Shown: one piece after another, positions 47,086-59,034 of the stretch | Layout of the letters: every line of letters starts with the position of its first letter | How positions within the stretch are numbered: position 1 is the stretch's first letter | DNA from: Panorpa germanica | Lineage: Eukaryota > Arthropoda > Insecta > Mecoptera > Panorpidae | Direction: 5' to 3' | Assembly: GCA_963678705.1 (NCBI GenBank) | Contig: OY783208.1 | Coordinates: forward strand, 9,715,282 to 9,779,281 | DNA length: 64,000 nucleotides | Notes under the pieces: model-generated | Told to the model about the DNA's origin: nothing | Databases searched by the model: none | The model's input: only the letters and a program-made list of their open reading frames with translations | Translations under genes and position numbers: made by a program

Positions 47086-48134
47086 TCAATTATATCGAGC
47101 TAAATACGTCTTTTGATGTTGCTTTAAATTAGAAGCTCATTTAAAATGTTTATCACATTTATTGCAATAAAATGGTTTTATAGCAAATGTGTGTTTTTAT
47201 GTATTTTTAAATTAGTTGAATTGGTTAATAACTAAATGTATTTTTATCTCGTTTTGAATAAATAAACGTTTTATTATATATATAACAAGAAAAAGGTTTC
47301 AACTTAAATGTGAGCTTATATGTCGTTTTAAATGATGCGATTGACTAAACGTTTTATTACAGATACCGCAAGTGAATGAATTTATCGCTAAATGTGTGTT
47401 TTTGTGTCGTTTTAAATGATGCGATTGACTAAACGTTTTATTACAGATATCACAAGTGAATGGATTTATCGCTAAATGTGTGTTTTTGTGTAGCTTTAAA
47501 TTAGATGAATAACTAAACGTTTTACGACAAATATCGCAAGAAAATGGTTTTATAACTAAATGTTTGTTTTTATGTCGTTTCAACTTAGATGAATAACTGA
47601 ATGTTTTATTACAGATATCGCAAGAAAGTGGCTTTATATTTAAATGTGTATTTTTGTGTTGCATTAAATTATATGATTGACTAAACGTTTTATAACAAAC
47701 ATCACAAGAATATGGATTTATTGCTAAATGTGTGTTTTTGTGTAGTTTTAAATTAGATAGGTATTTAAACGTTTGAGAACACTCGTTACAAGAATGTACA
47801 AGTTTCTTTTTTGAATGCACCCACAAATGTTTGACGATTTATAACTTATTCTTAAACGATTTGTTACATACATCACAGATATAAGGCTTCACCGTCCCCT
47901 TAAATTTTTTACTTTTTTGTTCACTGGTCAACGGTGTAACGAGATTTTTATCTATCAGCCCTGATAAACCCGCAGCATCCTCTGATCTATCAACTGGTTC
48001 TTCTTTAATTTCTATCTTTATTTCATCATATCGCGCTGATTCTGTGACGACTCTCTGCTGTTTTATTTTTGTCTTGATTCATTTAACTCCAAGAAATTTT
48101 CCGGTTTTATGGTCTGTGATTTAAAATCTCCCAT
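47086..48134 (-). pseudogene. C2H2 zinc-finger relic 5
   Basis: The start is MGDFKSQTIK at 48134. A frame break follows after NESRQK, the SUMO-type IKEEPVD motif persists, and the first finger carries a stop (NKSFKNKL then TAA). The longest open part, 47826-47299, holds six consecutive fingers in 28-residue steps (CNECSQTF, CDVCYKTF, CDICNKTF, CDICRKTF, CDICNKTF, CGICNKTF). It then frameshifts at HISSHLS, with further decayed fingers to 47086. The PLDLT-containing segment is deleted, as in gene 6. The six-finger block might still be translated from an internal ATG, but no evidence supports that. Confidence 0.78.
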
Positions 48135-48439
48135 TTCAATATCAAAATTTTAATGTTTTCTAAAAATAAAAAATAGTTTTATATCCCAGAAAATATGAGC
48201 AACCTCTAAAAGAACTTTAATGATGTATAAAGTAAAACAAAGTGAAAATAAGTGAGGTTAAGTCGAAGTAATAAAAAATCTTTACTGTAATAAATTATTG
48301 GTTATTAAAACATAAGAAAAGTAAATAAATGACTTTTTAGTAATTTACTGATTTTTATTTAACAGATTTTGTTCATTGTAGTAATAAAAGTAATAAATTA
48401 GGTTTAAGAAAAAATTGCAAGAAATAATATAAACTCAAA

Positions 48440-48634
48440 ATGTCTTTACGTACCAAATAAGACACTATACCCAGTATTCGATGCAGTTTCTTATCGTGAA
48501 ATATTAACTAAATAAGACTTTATATGCAATGTGTTGTTGCTTTGTTCTACCTCTTCAAGGAGATGTTAAAATGCAATTATGTTTGGTGCATTCTGCTATT
48601 ATCTCTGGCAAGGTGCTGTCAAATTAAATACATA
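48440..48634 (-). promoter_or_regulatory. Conserved upstream block of zinc-finger relic 5
   Basis: 306 bp before the start: atgtctttacgtaccaaata, cgatgcagtttcttatcgtg, atatgcaatgtgttgttgc, acctcttcaaggagatgtta. The final ggtgctgtcaaatta is displaced by an insertion of about 45 bp. Confidence 0.45.
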
Positions 48635-49689
48635 TAATAACCATTTACATGAGGAGCTTTTCTTGCCTGCAGATCAACATATTTTGTAAATGATTTGAAT
48701 AAAAGTTGCGATTAAATTAATAGGTCGTTTACACACAAACTTTTTTATTATCCTTTGAAGCCTTAAAGCATATTTATATGAAGAGTGAATAGCTTGTATT
48801 TCCTATAGATTAAAAGTGTGTACGAGACAGAAACGTATATGTTCCTATTTGTACGCTATGTTATGCGTCCAAAATGACAGCTGTCAATTCAGAGCTGTTT
48901 AGTTACAATAAATATTAATATTCTATTGACATATAATAAACATAAATTCGATTTCTTATCATGCGTAAGTATGGTACAAGTAAATATAAACTGTAGGTAT
49001 AGATGTTTGATATCGTAGAATTCTGTGATGACATGAAGGTTAAATGTTGTCCTAAATTAAATCAATATATAAAATAAATTTTTCTACCTAACAAATCATG
49101 CAATAAATCTGTTTTCTTATTAACAAATTTCCTAAACAAGAAGAAAATCGTAAGCAGTGGCTAGAATTTTGCGGAATGGAAGAAAACTAAACTTATTCCC
49201 AATATTAATCCATTTTAGACATGAATAAAAATAAAATAAAGTTTAATTTTCTTATAATGATTTTTATTTATATTTATACATATCTACATTATTCTACATC
49301 AATATAATGTCATATTTAACAACTGTCTGTCGCACCGCATATTTCAGGTCTGCATTCTCTCTGCATATATATATGCTCTAAGTTTGAAGCATACTTTTAA
49401 GAACAGAATGTAGCTTCAATGATCATAAAATAATTCTACGTTGATTTAAAAATGATTTTGGTGGGACTTTTGAGTTCCATATATTCAATGTAGTTCTATT
49501 CTGTTGAGGTAAAAATTTATAGAAAATTCTTGAAGAATTGAAGTCGTTTACTTCTTCTTCCCTAGCATTGTAACATGCTTTCCATCGCTGTTACATAAGA
49601 GAAATTTGAAAGTGATGAAGAATCAAAGAGCTAGCAGCTGCTACGTCAACCCATGTAGTATTTCTATCAATGAAGTGATAAACAACAAT
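48635..49689. other. Intergenic with duplicated flank and dispersed repeat
   Basis: Includes the flank shared with 44622-44870 and a block at about 48765-48925 similar to 9173-9285. No gene recognised. Confidence 0.45.
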
Positions 49690-50247
49690 GGGCTTGTGTC
49701 CTATGTCTTAATTTCTATAAAAGTGTACTATATATTGATAAAGTGGGTTACTAGAGCCTCAAATGTTCAATTATTTGTTAATAACTCCTTATATGTTAAG
49801 AGATATTAACAATTAAAAAAGTAATTTTGTCTCTTTAATTATTAAAGAGATTCGACGTTGTACACATTCCAAATGCATGTGACATCACAACCGCTTCCAA
49901 CCTTACAACTCATAAATCTCTGCTATATGTATTTATATACCAAAGTATCAAATATTATTTACAGCTATTTCAAGGAACACTCAAATTTCAATATTATGTC
50001 TGCTTTAGCAGGGTTAAATAAAATAAATACTTAATATTCTTTGACTTGACTTGATTATTTGATTACTACAGCTACAAAACATTACCACAGCGCTGACCTA
50101 CTCAACAAATAACTGACGATAAAATACATTTCACGCAGTACAAATATGATATTTAATAAAGTAGACACGCCAATACACATTTATTAATATCAATTTCAAT
50201 CAACAATTGAAAAATCGACCACAAAAAAATGAGGACAGAAGCTCATT
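49687..50247. mobile_element. MITE-like repeat (family A), whole copy
   Basis: Left end aatgggcttgtgtccta, right end gaggacagaagctcatt: inverted ends of about 16 bp. The left arm (acctcaaatgttcaattattt-like, ttaataactccttatatg) and right arm (gacacgccaatacacattta) match the copy at 10836. The middle differs (a tract with ttgacttgacttg). The ORF at 49606-49809 crosses the boundary and is not a gene. Confidence 0.55.
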
Positions 50248-50731
50248 AAATAAATTCTATTACTGTAGTGACGTCAAGAAATTTTAAACAGTATCTGGAA
50301 ATGCAAACTCCAAATAGAGATATGTCAATTTTTGAATATTTAATAATAAATGGTCACTAACCCCACTTGCTATACACATTATTCTAATAAATATTGTCTT
50401 CTAAGAATTTTTGAAGCTCACAATTCCACAGTAGTCAGATATTTACATAGATAAACGAATATTGGCGTTGTCATTTTATTTACTATGCAAAATTTGACAA
50501 GTACAGGGTTTGTACAAAAAAACTGAAGTGTACAAAATATATTATATAATTATTGTATTATATTAAAGTATGATAAATTTTATTAATAATTTTGTTAATT
50601 TTAAAAAACAAATGTTAAAATTTTCAAAATTTTAAGATAGTAAAAAATAAATGAATGAATTATACAATATTACTGATGATGACTGGATGACTTAAAATAT
50701 TAGTCCATTTATTACACTTATCGCAAAAAAG
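50248..50731. other. 3' flank of zinc-finger gene 6
   Basis: AT-rich. At 50700-50730 the minus strand continues gene 6 past its stop (LFCDKCNKW), a twelfth-finger remnant. Nothing else recognised. Confidence 0.5.
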
Positions 50732-52006
50732 TTATTTTAAATTTAAATGTGTGTTTTTATGTCGTTTTAAATTATATGACTGACTGAACGTTTTATTACA
50801 TACATCGCAAGAAACTGGCTTTATAGCAAAATGAGAGTTTTTATGTCGTTTTAAATGATGCGATCGACTAAATGTTTTGTTACAGATATCGCAAGTGAAT
50901 GGTTTTAAAGTTAAATGTGTGTTTTTATGTAGTTTTAAACTAGATGATTGACTGAACGTTTTATTACAGACATCGCAAGAAAATGGTTTTATTGCTAAAT
51001 GAATGTCTTTATGTTGATTTAAATTAGATGAATTACTAAAAGTTTTATAACAAATATCGCAAGAAAATGGTTTTATAGCTAAATGTGTGTCTTTGTGTTG
51101 TTTTAAATTAGATGACTTACTAAAAGTTTTATAACAGATATCGCAAGAAAATGGTTTAATAGCTAAATGCGTTTTTATATGTTGCTTTAAATACGATGAA
51201 TGACTAAACCTTTTATTACATACACCACAAGAAACTGGCTCTGTAGTTAAATGTATGTTTTTATGTCGTTTCAAAGTAGATGATTGATTAAACGTTTTAT
51301 TGCAGACATCGCAAGAAAATGGTTTTATAACTAAATGTGTGTTTTTATGTAGTTTTAAATTAGATGATAGACTAAACGTTTTATTACAAATATCACAAGA
51401 AAATGGCTTTAACCCTAAATGTGAGCTAATATGTCGCTTTAAATGATGCGATTGATTAAACGTTTTATTACATGTACCGCAAGTGAATGGTTTTATATCT
51501 AAATGTGTGTTTTTGTGTAGTTTTAAAGTAGACAGGTGTTTAAACGTTTTAGAACACTCGCTACAAGAATGTTCTTTCTTTGTTGAATGCTCCCACAAAT
51601 GATTCACGATTTCAACCTGATTCTCAAAAGATTTGTTACATACATCACAGATATAAAGCTTCACCGTCGCGTTTAATTTTTCACTTTGTGGTTGTTGTTC
51701 ATTGATTAACGGTGCAACGAGTTTTTCATCTGCTGAATCCGCATGCCCTCTGCAAATAGGTGATGCACTTAAGTGTTGCTGAAGTTTTTCATCTGTCAGT
51801 CTTGATAAATCCGCAGCTTCCTCTGATCTATCAACTGGTTCTTCTTTAATTTCAATTATTATTTCATCATATCGCGCTGATTCTTTGACGACTCCTTGCT
51901 GTTTTATTTCTGTCTTCATATCTTCGTTTATATTTTCGGTTTGCATTTGTTCATTTAACTCCAAATCATTTTCCAGTTTTATGGTCTGTGATTTATAATC
52001 TTCCAT
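50732..52006 (-). CDS. C2H2 zinc-finger protein 6, eleven fingers, intact
   Basis: One open exon of 424 codons, the only undamaged family member here. The N-terminus (1-119) is acidic with IKEEPVD at 53-59 and lacks the PLDLT region of genes 1 and 2. Finger 1 is at 120-140 (CDVCNKSF). Fingers 2-11 begin at 148 and repeat every 28 residues to 420. Linkers are of the type NTHLxIKPFSCD rather than TGEKP. Fingers 7 and 8 are close duplicates (CDICYKTFSKSSNLKQH / CDICYKTFSNSSNLNQH). After the TAA the same frame still has CDKCNKW, so a twelfth finger was probably lost. The likely role, by family, is sequence-specific DNA binding in the nucleus; repression is only suggested by the SUMO-type motif. 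Confidence 0.88.
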   Translation of the reverse strand: MEDYKSQTIKLENDLELNEQMQTENINEDMKTEIKQQGVVKESARYDEIIIEIKEEPVDRSEEAADLSRLTDEKLQQHLSASPICRGHADSADEKLVAPLINEQQPQSEKLNATVKLYICDVCNKSFENQVEIVNHLWEHSTKKEHSCSECSKTFKHLSTLKLHKNTHLDIKPFTCGTCNKTFNQSHHLKRHISSHLGLKPFSCDICNKTFSLSSNLKLHKNTHLVIKPFSCDVCNKTFNQSSTLKRHKNIHLTTEPVSCGVCNKRFSHSSYLKQHIKTHLAIKPFSCDICYKTFSKSSNLKQHKDTHLAIKPFSCDICYKTFSNSSNLNQHKDIHLAIKPFSCDVCNKTFSQSSSLKLHKNTHLTLKPFTCDICNKTFSRSHHLKRHKNSHFAIKPVSCDVCNKTFSQSYNLKRHKNTHLNLK

Positions 52007-52255
52007 TTTAATGTCAAAATTTTAACGTTTTCTGAAAATAAAAAATAATTTTATCTCTTAAAGAATATGAGCAACCCGTGCAAAAACTTTAATGATATAT
52101 AAAGTAAAACAAAGTGAAAATAAGTGAGGTTAAGTCGAATTAATGAAAAATCTTTACTACAATAAATTATTGGTTTTTAGCAGATTTTTTTCAGTAAAGT
52201 AAAAAATAATAAATTAATTTCAATTAAAAATTGCTACAAATAATATAATCTCAAA

Positions 52256-52312
52256 ATGTCTTTACATGCCAAATAAGTTTCAAATCGTGAAATATAACTA
52301 AATAAGACTCAG
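52256..52312 (-). promoter_or_regulatory. Remnant of the conserved upstream block of gene 6
   Basis: Starts atgtctttacatgccaaata 250 bp before the start codon, then jumps to atcgtgaaatataactaaat and aagactcagaac. The middle is deleted, and the right part is replaced by the repeat at 52350. So the one intact gene has the least complete block. Confidence 0.4.
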
Positions 52313-52349
52313 AACACAGAACTCTTATCCATATAAAATTAAGTGCGAG

Positions 52350-52518
52350 ACATGTTACGTCATAGATATGGAGTGCTACGATTCCGAGTTTATATTAGCT
52401 ATAACTCCGTCAACATTTAGATATTTAATAAAATAGAAACGCCAATCTACATTTCTTAACATCAATATCAATCAACAATTATAAAATTCACTCCTAAAAA
52501 ATGAGTATTAAGCTCATT
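52350..52518. repeat. Family A MITE-like right-arm fragment
   Basis: agctataactccgtcaacat, gaaacgccaatctacattt and the end gagtattaagctcatt match the right end of the copy at 49687-50247. Confidence 0.5.
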
Positions 52519-52674
52519 TCTACATCAGCTACATATGGTTTATATTATTACTAAAATAGTGGCTAATACATTTAATAACACTACTAAAAGAAAAATTAAA
52601 AACAATGTTATTGAACACTGGGAAGAAACGTAACAAGCACCGTTATTGGGTTCGGCGAAGGATTTTAAGAAGAC

Positions 52675-53515
52675 TGTTGTAATGCCACACTTGACATCAA
52701 TATTGTAATATTGAGGTTAGGTTGTCGCCGGGACGTTACTTCTGATAATTAATTGTATTATTAATTATCGGATGTTCGTTCTAAGGGAAGATTCTCAGCT
52801 GGGCTTGTGCACCACGTTGTGTTGTTAGCTTCTGAATGTAGATCTTCCTATGACGATTTTCCAACGGACAATTATGTTATATTTCAATGATAAGAATTAG
52901 CGTCTCTTCAAGATGATTAACAGAATTCTTGTTAAAACGGAGTATTGTTGCAATTTGAGAATACTTGAGCGGTCTAAAGTATAACCTCGTTGCGACGTAC
53001 AGCGTCGGAACAATTAGTATCTTTTTAAATACTATTAATACAAACACTTTTATTAAAATATTTCATTTATTCGTTGTAATATTATATCTGAATACTTAAT
53101 TACAATAGTATTTTATTAGATTAATAAAGATGTCAGATATAGAACAAAATGTAAATTCTTAGTGTTATAATTTGATTAATAGATAAATGTGCTTACAGTA
53201 GAATACTTGATGTTACAATATTGAGTTGTTGTACGATCAAAGTCAAAACTAATAATCATGCTCTGACCCTAGTATAGCTTGATATATAATGATTTATTTC
53301 ACATCACATCACGCCAATACTGGGTTACCAGCATTAAAACAATATAATTATCCACAGACCAGAGTCAATGTTTACAAGCGCTAAATTTAAACAATTGTTT
53401 ATTACAATATTAATACTAATACTAAAACTGTTAACATAATATAATTCTTATGTAATAATTAACATTTATTATTATTAAAATAAAAGGTAAGTGCGACATA
53501 TGCGTACTTACAACA
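52675..53515 (-). repeat. 3' LTR of the gypsy element
   Basis: 841 bp. On the minus strand it starts TGTTGTAAGTACG and ends ...CATTACAACA. Three substitutions against the other LTR were seen (near positions 52702, 53065 and 53375). AGAC lies immediately outside. Confidence 0.92.
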
Positions 53516-53790
53516 CTCCTCAACCAAAGAAAAGGAACGCATATAAAACAAAACATATGCGTTTCTGCTCTAAGGAAAAGAAAAAGGAAAAATTGAGATA
53601 GGGAAGATGTCGTACATATCACAACACCCCCTTTCAAAAAAAAAGGGACACGTATAAAAACAAAATATACGAGTTACAATTCTAGAAAAAAACAAAAAGA
53701 GAAGCAAAGTGTCGACAACGATTCTGATCCCATCGTATAGAGTTAACACTGCTCCACAAAACAATCATCCCTGACAAAATCCATTTCATT
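53516..53790 (-). repeat. Imperfect tandem repeat next to the 3' LTR, with two LTR-start-like motifs
   Basis: Two units of about 110-120 bp share the order 'ttctttttccttttcc / ttctctttttgttttt', 'atgttttgttttatatgcgt / atattttgtttttatacgtg' and a purine tract followed by TGTTGT. In the first unit the TGTTGT is the true LTR start (ggttgaggag|TGTTGTAAG). In the second it is internal (gaaagggggTGTTGTGATAT). The small open frames here are by-products. Confidence 0.55.
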
Positions 53791-53800
53791 CGTCAAGTTT

Positions 53801-56800
53801 TTATTCATTGGTACAAAATCTCTTCAACCTATTATTATGAACTACTGTATGTTTTTTACCAATTAGTATTTCTGTATTAACAGGGGATATAATTTTAGTA
53901 ACTTTATACGGTCCTACGTATAAGGGTAAAAGTTTTTTGGACTGTCCTTTGGTTGGTAACTGTTCATTTCTTAATAAAACTAGTTCGTTTACTTCAGGTG
54001 TGAAAAGAGAATTGACCCTTCTATCAAAATATAATTTTGTTTTTTCTTTGTTTTTAACCAAGTTATTCATAGCAAGTTCCCTCGCTACTTGTAACCTGTG
54101 TTTGAGTTCTACTATAAAATTATTATAAGTATTTACCTCGATTGGTTCTTTATAAAAAATTGAAGGCAGATTTGCCTTATGTCCATAAATTAGTTCGAAA
54201 GGAGTAAAACCGGTCGCTGTATGCGGAGTTGTGTTATACACGAACATTGCATAGGGAATCCAATTTATCCAATCATCATGTTTTTTACAAAAATTCCTTA
54301 GATATTTGGCAAGGGTTCTATGAACTCTTTCTAAGGCACCGTTGGTTGCTGGTCTAAATGCCGTTGTTTTTAATTGTTTAATTTTTAACAACTTGCATAT
54401 ATCTTTAAAAATTTTCGACATGAAATTTGTTCCTTGGTCTGTTAAGATCATATTAGGAACCCCGTATCTACAAATGACGTTAGTTACTAATGCTTTCGCG
54501 ACAGTATTTGCCTCCTGGTTTATAATAGGAATAGCTTCCGTGAACTTAGTAAGGTCGTCTTGTATTGTTAGTAGGTATTTGTATTTGTCATCGTCGTCTT
54601 TTTAGGGAAGATATACTATGTCCAAAGCCAACCTAATAAAATTGTAATTGTTAATGGACATTTATTTAATTTGCACACTTTATTCTTTTGACATGATTCA
54701 CATTGTCTAATAAATTTTTTGACTTTTCTAACCATACTTGGAAAATTAAAGTGCGATTTTAATCGTCTAATTGTCTTAGAGACTCCTAAGTGGCCTGCTG
54801 TGGGATTAACATGAAATTCCGAAATTACATTGTTTATTAACTCGGGGTCACTAATTTTAAGTATAGTGTCATTATAAATGTGTACTGTTATATTTGTTTT
54901 ATTAAAGATATGTCTGAGCATAGTTCGTATCTGAGCGAAATCTAATTTAGTTAGTTCAGATTCGAACCTGTTGATGGCAATATTAGTAATTTTGTGTAAA
55001 GTACAAAAGTTTTTCAGATTCACTAATGCCAAAAATATTTCTTTATAATTTGTTAGATTAAAATGAAATTCCTTAATTATTAAACAGATAATAAATCTAG
55101 TATTAATCTCGATGTATGCGATTTCTGATACTTCTTTTTTTTGTATTAGAAATGCATCGATATTACTAAATTTATTGATTAATTCAGGACAATTTCCAAT
55201 TGAGTTCTTAAAATCTCTTGATACAAAATCTACTAATGAAAATGACGTCGGTGCGTCATATAAACTTTTATCATGTTCAATTACTTTATTGTTTATGATA
55301 ATTTTATTTTTAATTATTTTTAAATAATTTTCGTATGTAATATCCATTGTATCAACCTGAACTGAGTATACGCGACTTAGAGCATCTACGTGTGGAATCG
55401 AACTACCTGGTCTATATATTACTTCGTAATTATATTCTTCTAGTTTTATCCACCAACGCATAAGTCTAGAACTCGGGTCCTTAATACTCATTAACCAAGT
55501 CAAGGCTTGATGGTCTGTTACGATACTAAAAAATTTTCCATAGAGATAGGGTCTAAAATGAGCAACAGCCCATACTACTGCTAATAACTCACGTTCAGTA
55601 GTCGTATAATTTTGTTGTGCCTTATTTAGAGTTCTTGAAGCATATGCTATTGGGTGGCTTTCCTTAATAGTACCTTGTGAAAGGACTGCACCTATAGCAT
55701 ATTTACTTGCATCCGTGGTTACAACGAAATTTTTACTAAAGTCCGGGTATTGCAAAACAGGTGATATGGTTAATTTATTTTTTAAAGTTTTAAATGATTC
55801 ATCGCACTGGTGTGACCATTCTAACACTTTAACATTACTGTTTGCTGCATTATATAGTGGTTTGGCTATCTCTGCGTAATGCGGTATATGCCGACGATAA
55901 TAGCCTGACATACCCAAAAATGTTTTAATTTGTTTAGGATTGTTTGGAATGGGGAAATTCTTTATCGCTTCTACTTTAGAAGGATCTGGTAGAATACCCG
56001 TTTCATTAATAACATGACCTAAATAAATCAAATCTTTATGTAGAAAGTTACATTTGGATGGTTGGAGCTTCAAATTATGTTCCCGTAATTTAGAAAAAAC
56101 GTTTTTTAATCTTTGGTTGTGCTCAGAAATATTTTTGCCAAAAATGACTACATCGTCCAAATAGATTAAGCATTCTATTCCTTGCAAACCTGTGAGAACA
56201 TGAGACATAAGTCTCTGAAACATGGGGGGTGCTCCTTTAAGTCCGAATGGCATTCTTACAAATTGATAGTGTTTAAAGTTCGCACTAAATGCTGTTTTCT
56301 CTTTATCTTTGGGAAGCATAGGGACCTGGTAAAAACCGCTTGCTAAGTCAAGGGTAGAGAAAAATTTTGCACCACTAAGTTGGTCCAGTATATCATGTAT
56401 AAGAGGCAAAGGATAGGCGTCACTTGTTGTCTGCTCGTTAAGTTTACGGAAATCGACTACTACGCGGAATTGTTTGTTACCTAACGCATCTGCTTTTTTA
56501 GGTACTACTAATAGAGGTGCGTTATAGGGTGAGTCGCTTTCTTCAATGATGTTGTTGACCAACAGTTCCTGAATATGCTTCTCTACAATCTCTTTTTGCG
56601 CATGGGGCAATCTATACGGTTTAACGTTAACAGGTTTAGAAGAATTAATCTTTATCTTATGACTTAATGCGCTCGTACAAGATAACTTGTCTCCCGGTAA
56701 GAAAAATATGTCATTAAAGCTGTTACAGATTTCTATTAATTCTGTTACTAATTCTGAATTGACATGTGAAAGATTTAAATTGTTTAGTAAAAGTTCCTTA

Positions 56801-58734
56801 CGGTTGTTAGGACTTGATTTTGAAAAATGGTAAATATTAAATTGATCTATTGGTATGATATTCGGTTTGAAATTACTAAGTACTATATTTTTTATTGAAG
56901 AGTTTATTATTGATATATAAAAAATATTTTTGACGGGCTTGATTAATGCATTAGCTAAAAAAACTTCAGGTAGCAATTCCCTGGCTACACAAACTCCTAC
57001 TGTAGAACCTGACATAGGAATTATCTTCCTCGTACGTGCTGGTAAAACGATATTGTTTATATTTATAAGTGGGAGCTCAATTATTTTGCCACGCTCTGAG
57101 AATTGTACACTGTTCATTTCTAGATTAATTACTGCCTTTAGTTTTCGTAAAATATCTAACCCTATAATTCCATCGTGTTCAATGGGGAAATCTTCTGACA
57201 CAACCTGTAGAGTTTGTTTCGACTTATTACTATCTAAAATTATAGAAGTTTTCAGTGAACCTAAAGTATAAGGCGTGCCTTCAGAAATACCCTTCAATAG
57301 AATTTTAGATTTATTATTAATTCTGATATTGTTATTTAAAATATTTTGTTTAATCAAGGAAATTTGAGAGCCAGTATCCAACAAAAATGATACGGTTTTA
57401 GCTTTGGCTGCGACTATTTTGAATTGGACAGTGTCAGCTGTTTGCTTAACCTTAACATTTTTATTTTTACTGTCAAAACTTAGAATATCATTAGTATTTT
57501 GTAATTTACCCGTATTAATCTCATCAAAATCATAAAAAGAACATAATTCATTATTTGAATTGTGTTGTGTCTTGTTAGTAAAAGATGCTTGAGAACCATC
57601 AGATATAAGATGTTTCGATCTTTCACAACAAGTAGAAGGTTCTGATAAAATTGTGGTCTCCCTACAAGTATTAACTTGCGCGATAGGGTTAACCGTATCT
57701 AGATTTTCCTTCTTAATAAAACAATACTTTTCTATATGACCATTTTTCTTACAATGGTTACAGAACAAATTTTTAATTTTTGTTTCGACCTTGTTAGGAA
57801 TTTGCTTGCTTGAAACTGGTTTACTACTAGAATTAGGATGGCTTGAATATGTTTTAACTTTAACATGCCTTCTTCTTTCTAGATTGCGCCACCGTCTCTC
57901 CAGAAACTCCGTAAATTCATTTAGGGTTGGTAATTCAGAATTATTTCTGTTTTCCCATTCCTTTGACGAATTAAAATCTAATTTGGTCTTTAAAATATGT
58001 ATTAACATAAAATCCGAATGATTAGAATATATTCCCAACTCGGTTAATGCTCTAATCGATTCATTAATTTCATCTAGAAATTTTTTGATATTGATTTCTG
58101 ACTCTAAACGTATAACATTGTAGTTTATCAAATTGTTTAAACAGGTTTCAATAAGTGCTACCTTGTTATCATAACTTTTACAAAGGATGTTCCAAACAAT
58201 TTCGTAATTATCGTTTGTTAAAGGATAATTCTTTATGAGTTTGAGTGGTTCTCCTGTCAAATTTAATTTTAAATAGTGCATTTTTTCAATGCTTGATAAT
58301 TTACTATTATTACGAATTAAATTTGTAAATAATTCCATAAAACTTTGCCAATTAATATATTCTCCATCAAAAACGGTTAGTTGCATTGGACTTAAGTTTA
58401 AATTTTTTATTGAATCTATGCTTTTTGAGTCATCCACAATATGTGTATCATCCTCAAATGTTTGCTTATAATTCAACAAGGAAATAAGGGTGTCGTCGTA
58501 TATACTTTCAACTTCCATAGACTTACTAACGATAGCAGTAGCTTCTTCATTTTTTAGAGTTGGAAGCAGTGCTTCTACGATACTATTATATTTGACCCAA
58601 GCCTTTTCTAAGTTTTTGATTTTTAATTCAACGATGGTTAAGGATGTTGATTGGACTTCTAGATTTTTTGAAAACTCATTGATTAGGTTGATTGTATTCT
58701 CAACTAATGTGATTGAATGAACGCTCGGTGCCAT
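53801..58734 (-). pseudogene. gypsy gag-pol polyprotein with a broken integrase
   Basis: Main frame 58734-54616 (1372 codons). Gag has a DUF1759-like region (about 115-290) and a CCHC knuckle CNHCKKNGHIEKYC near 324-337. Pol has protease (LLDTGSQ, about 451), RT (STLDLASGFYQVPM, YLDD near 858), RNase H (VTTDASKYAIGAVLS, TDHQALTW) and an integrase H2C2 (GHLGVSKTIRR, CESCQKNKVC, about 1310-1345). The frame shifts after CPLTIT (about 54640-54655). A TAA at 54602-54604 follows LALDIVYLP, and the rest of integrase (QDDLTKF, ILTDQGTNF, GALERVH, then GPYKV-type tail) is open to 53801. The D, D and E triad is present but split by these two lesions. Gag and pol are fused without a programmed shift. 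Confidence 0.9.
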
Positions 58735-59034
58735 AGTACCTAATTAAAGTTATATATAATATACAGACTAAAGATTATTTTGTACCAATAAACGACTCTC
58801 CGAAAAATAGGATTCTGACAAGGAAAAATTGTTAGCGAAAACAGTAACTCACAGGAAATTTCCGATGGGGCTCAGACGTTGCAGTTGTAACAGAAAGGTA
58901 GTCTCTCTGATTGAACAGACTGCTATCTAACTGATTCAGCTCTTTACTTCTCCTTTTCAAAATTCCCTCTCGTTCAAAAATGTTGTTCTAAAATATTAAA
59001 CATGAATTAATATAATTGTAGAAACAATTATAGA

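Noticed and set aside
53431..53764. Two short minus-strand ORFs next to the 3' LTR as an env gene
   Set aside because: They overlap the tandem repeat and LTR, are under 70 codons, and have no signal peptide or cysteine pattern of an envelope protein.
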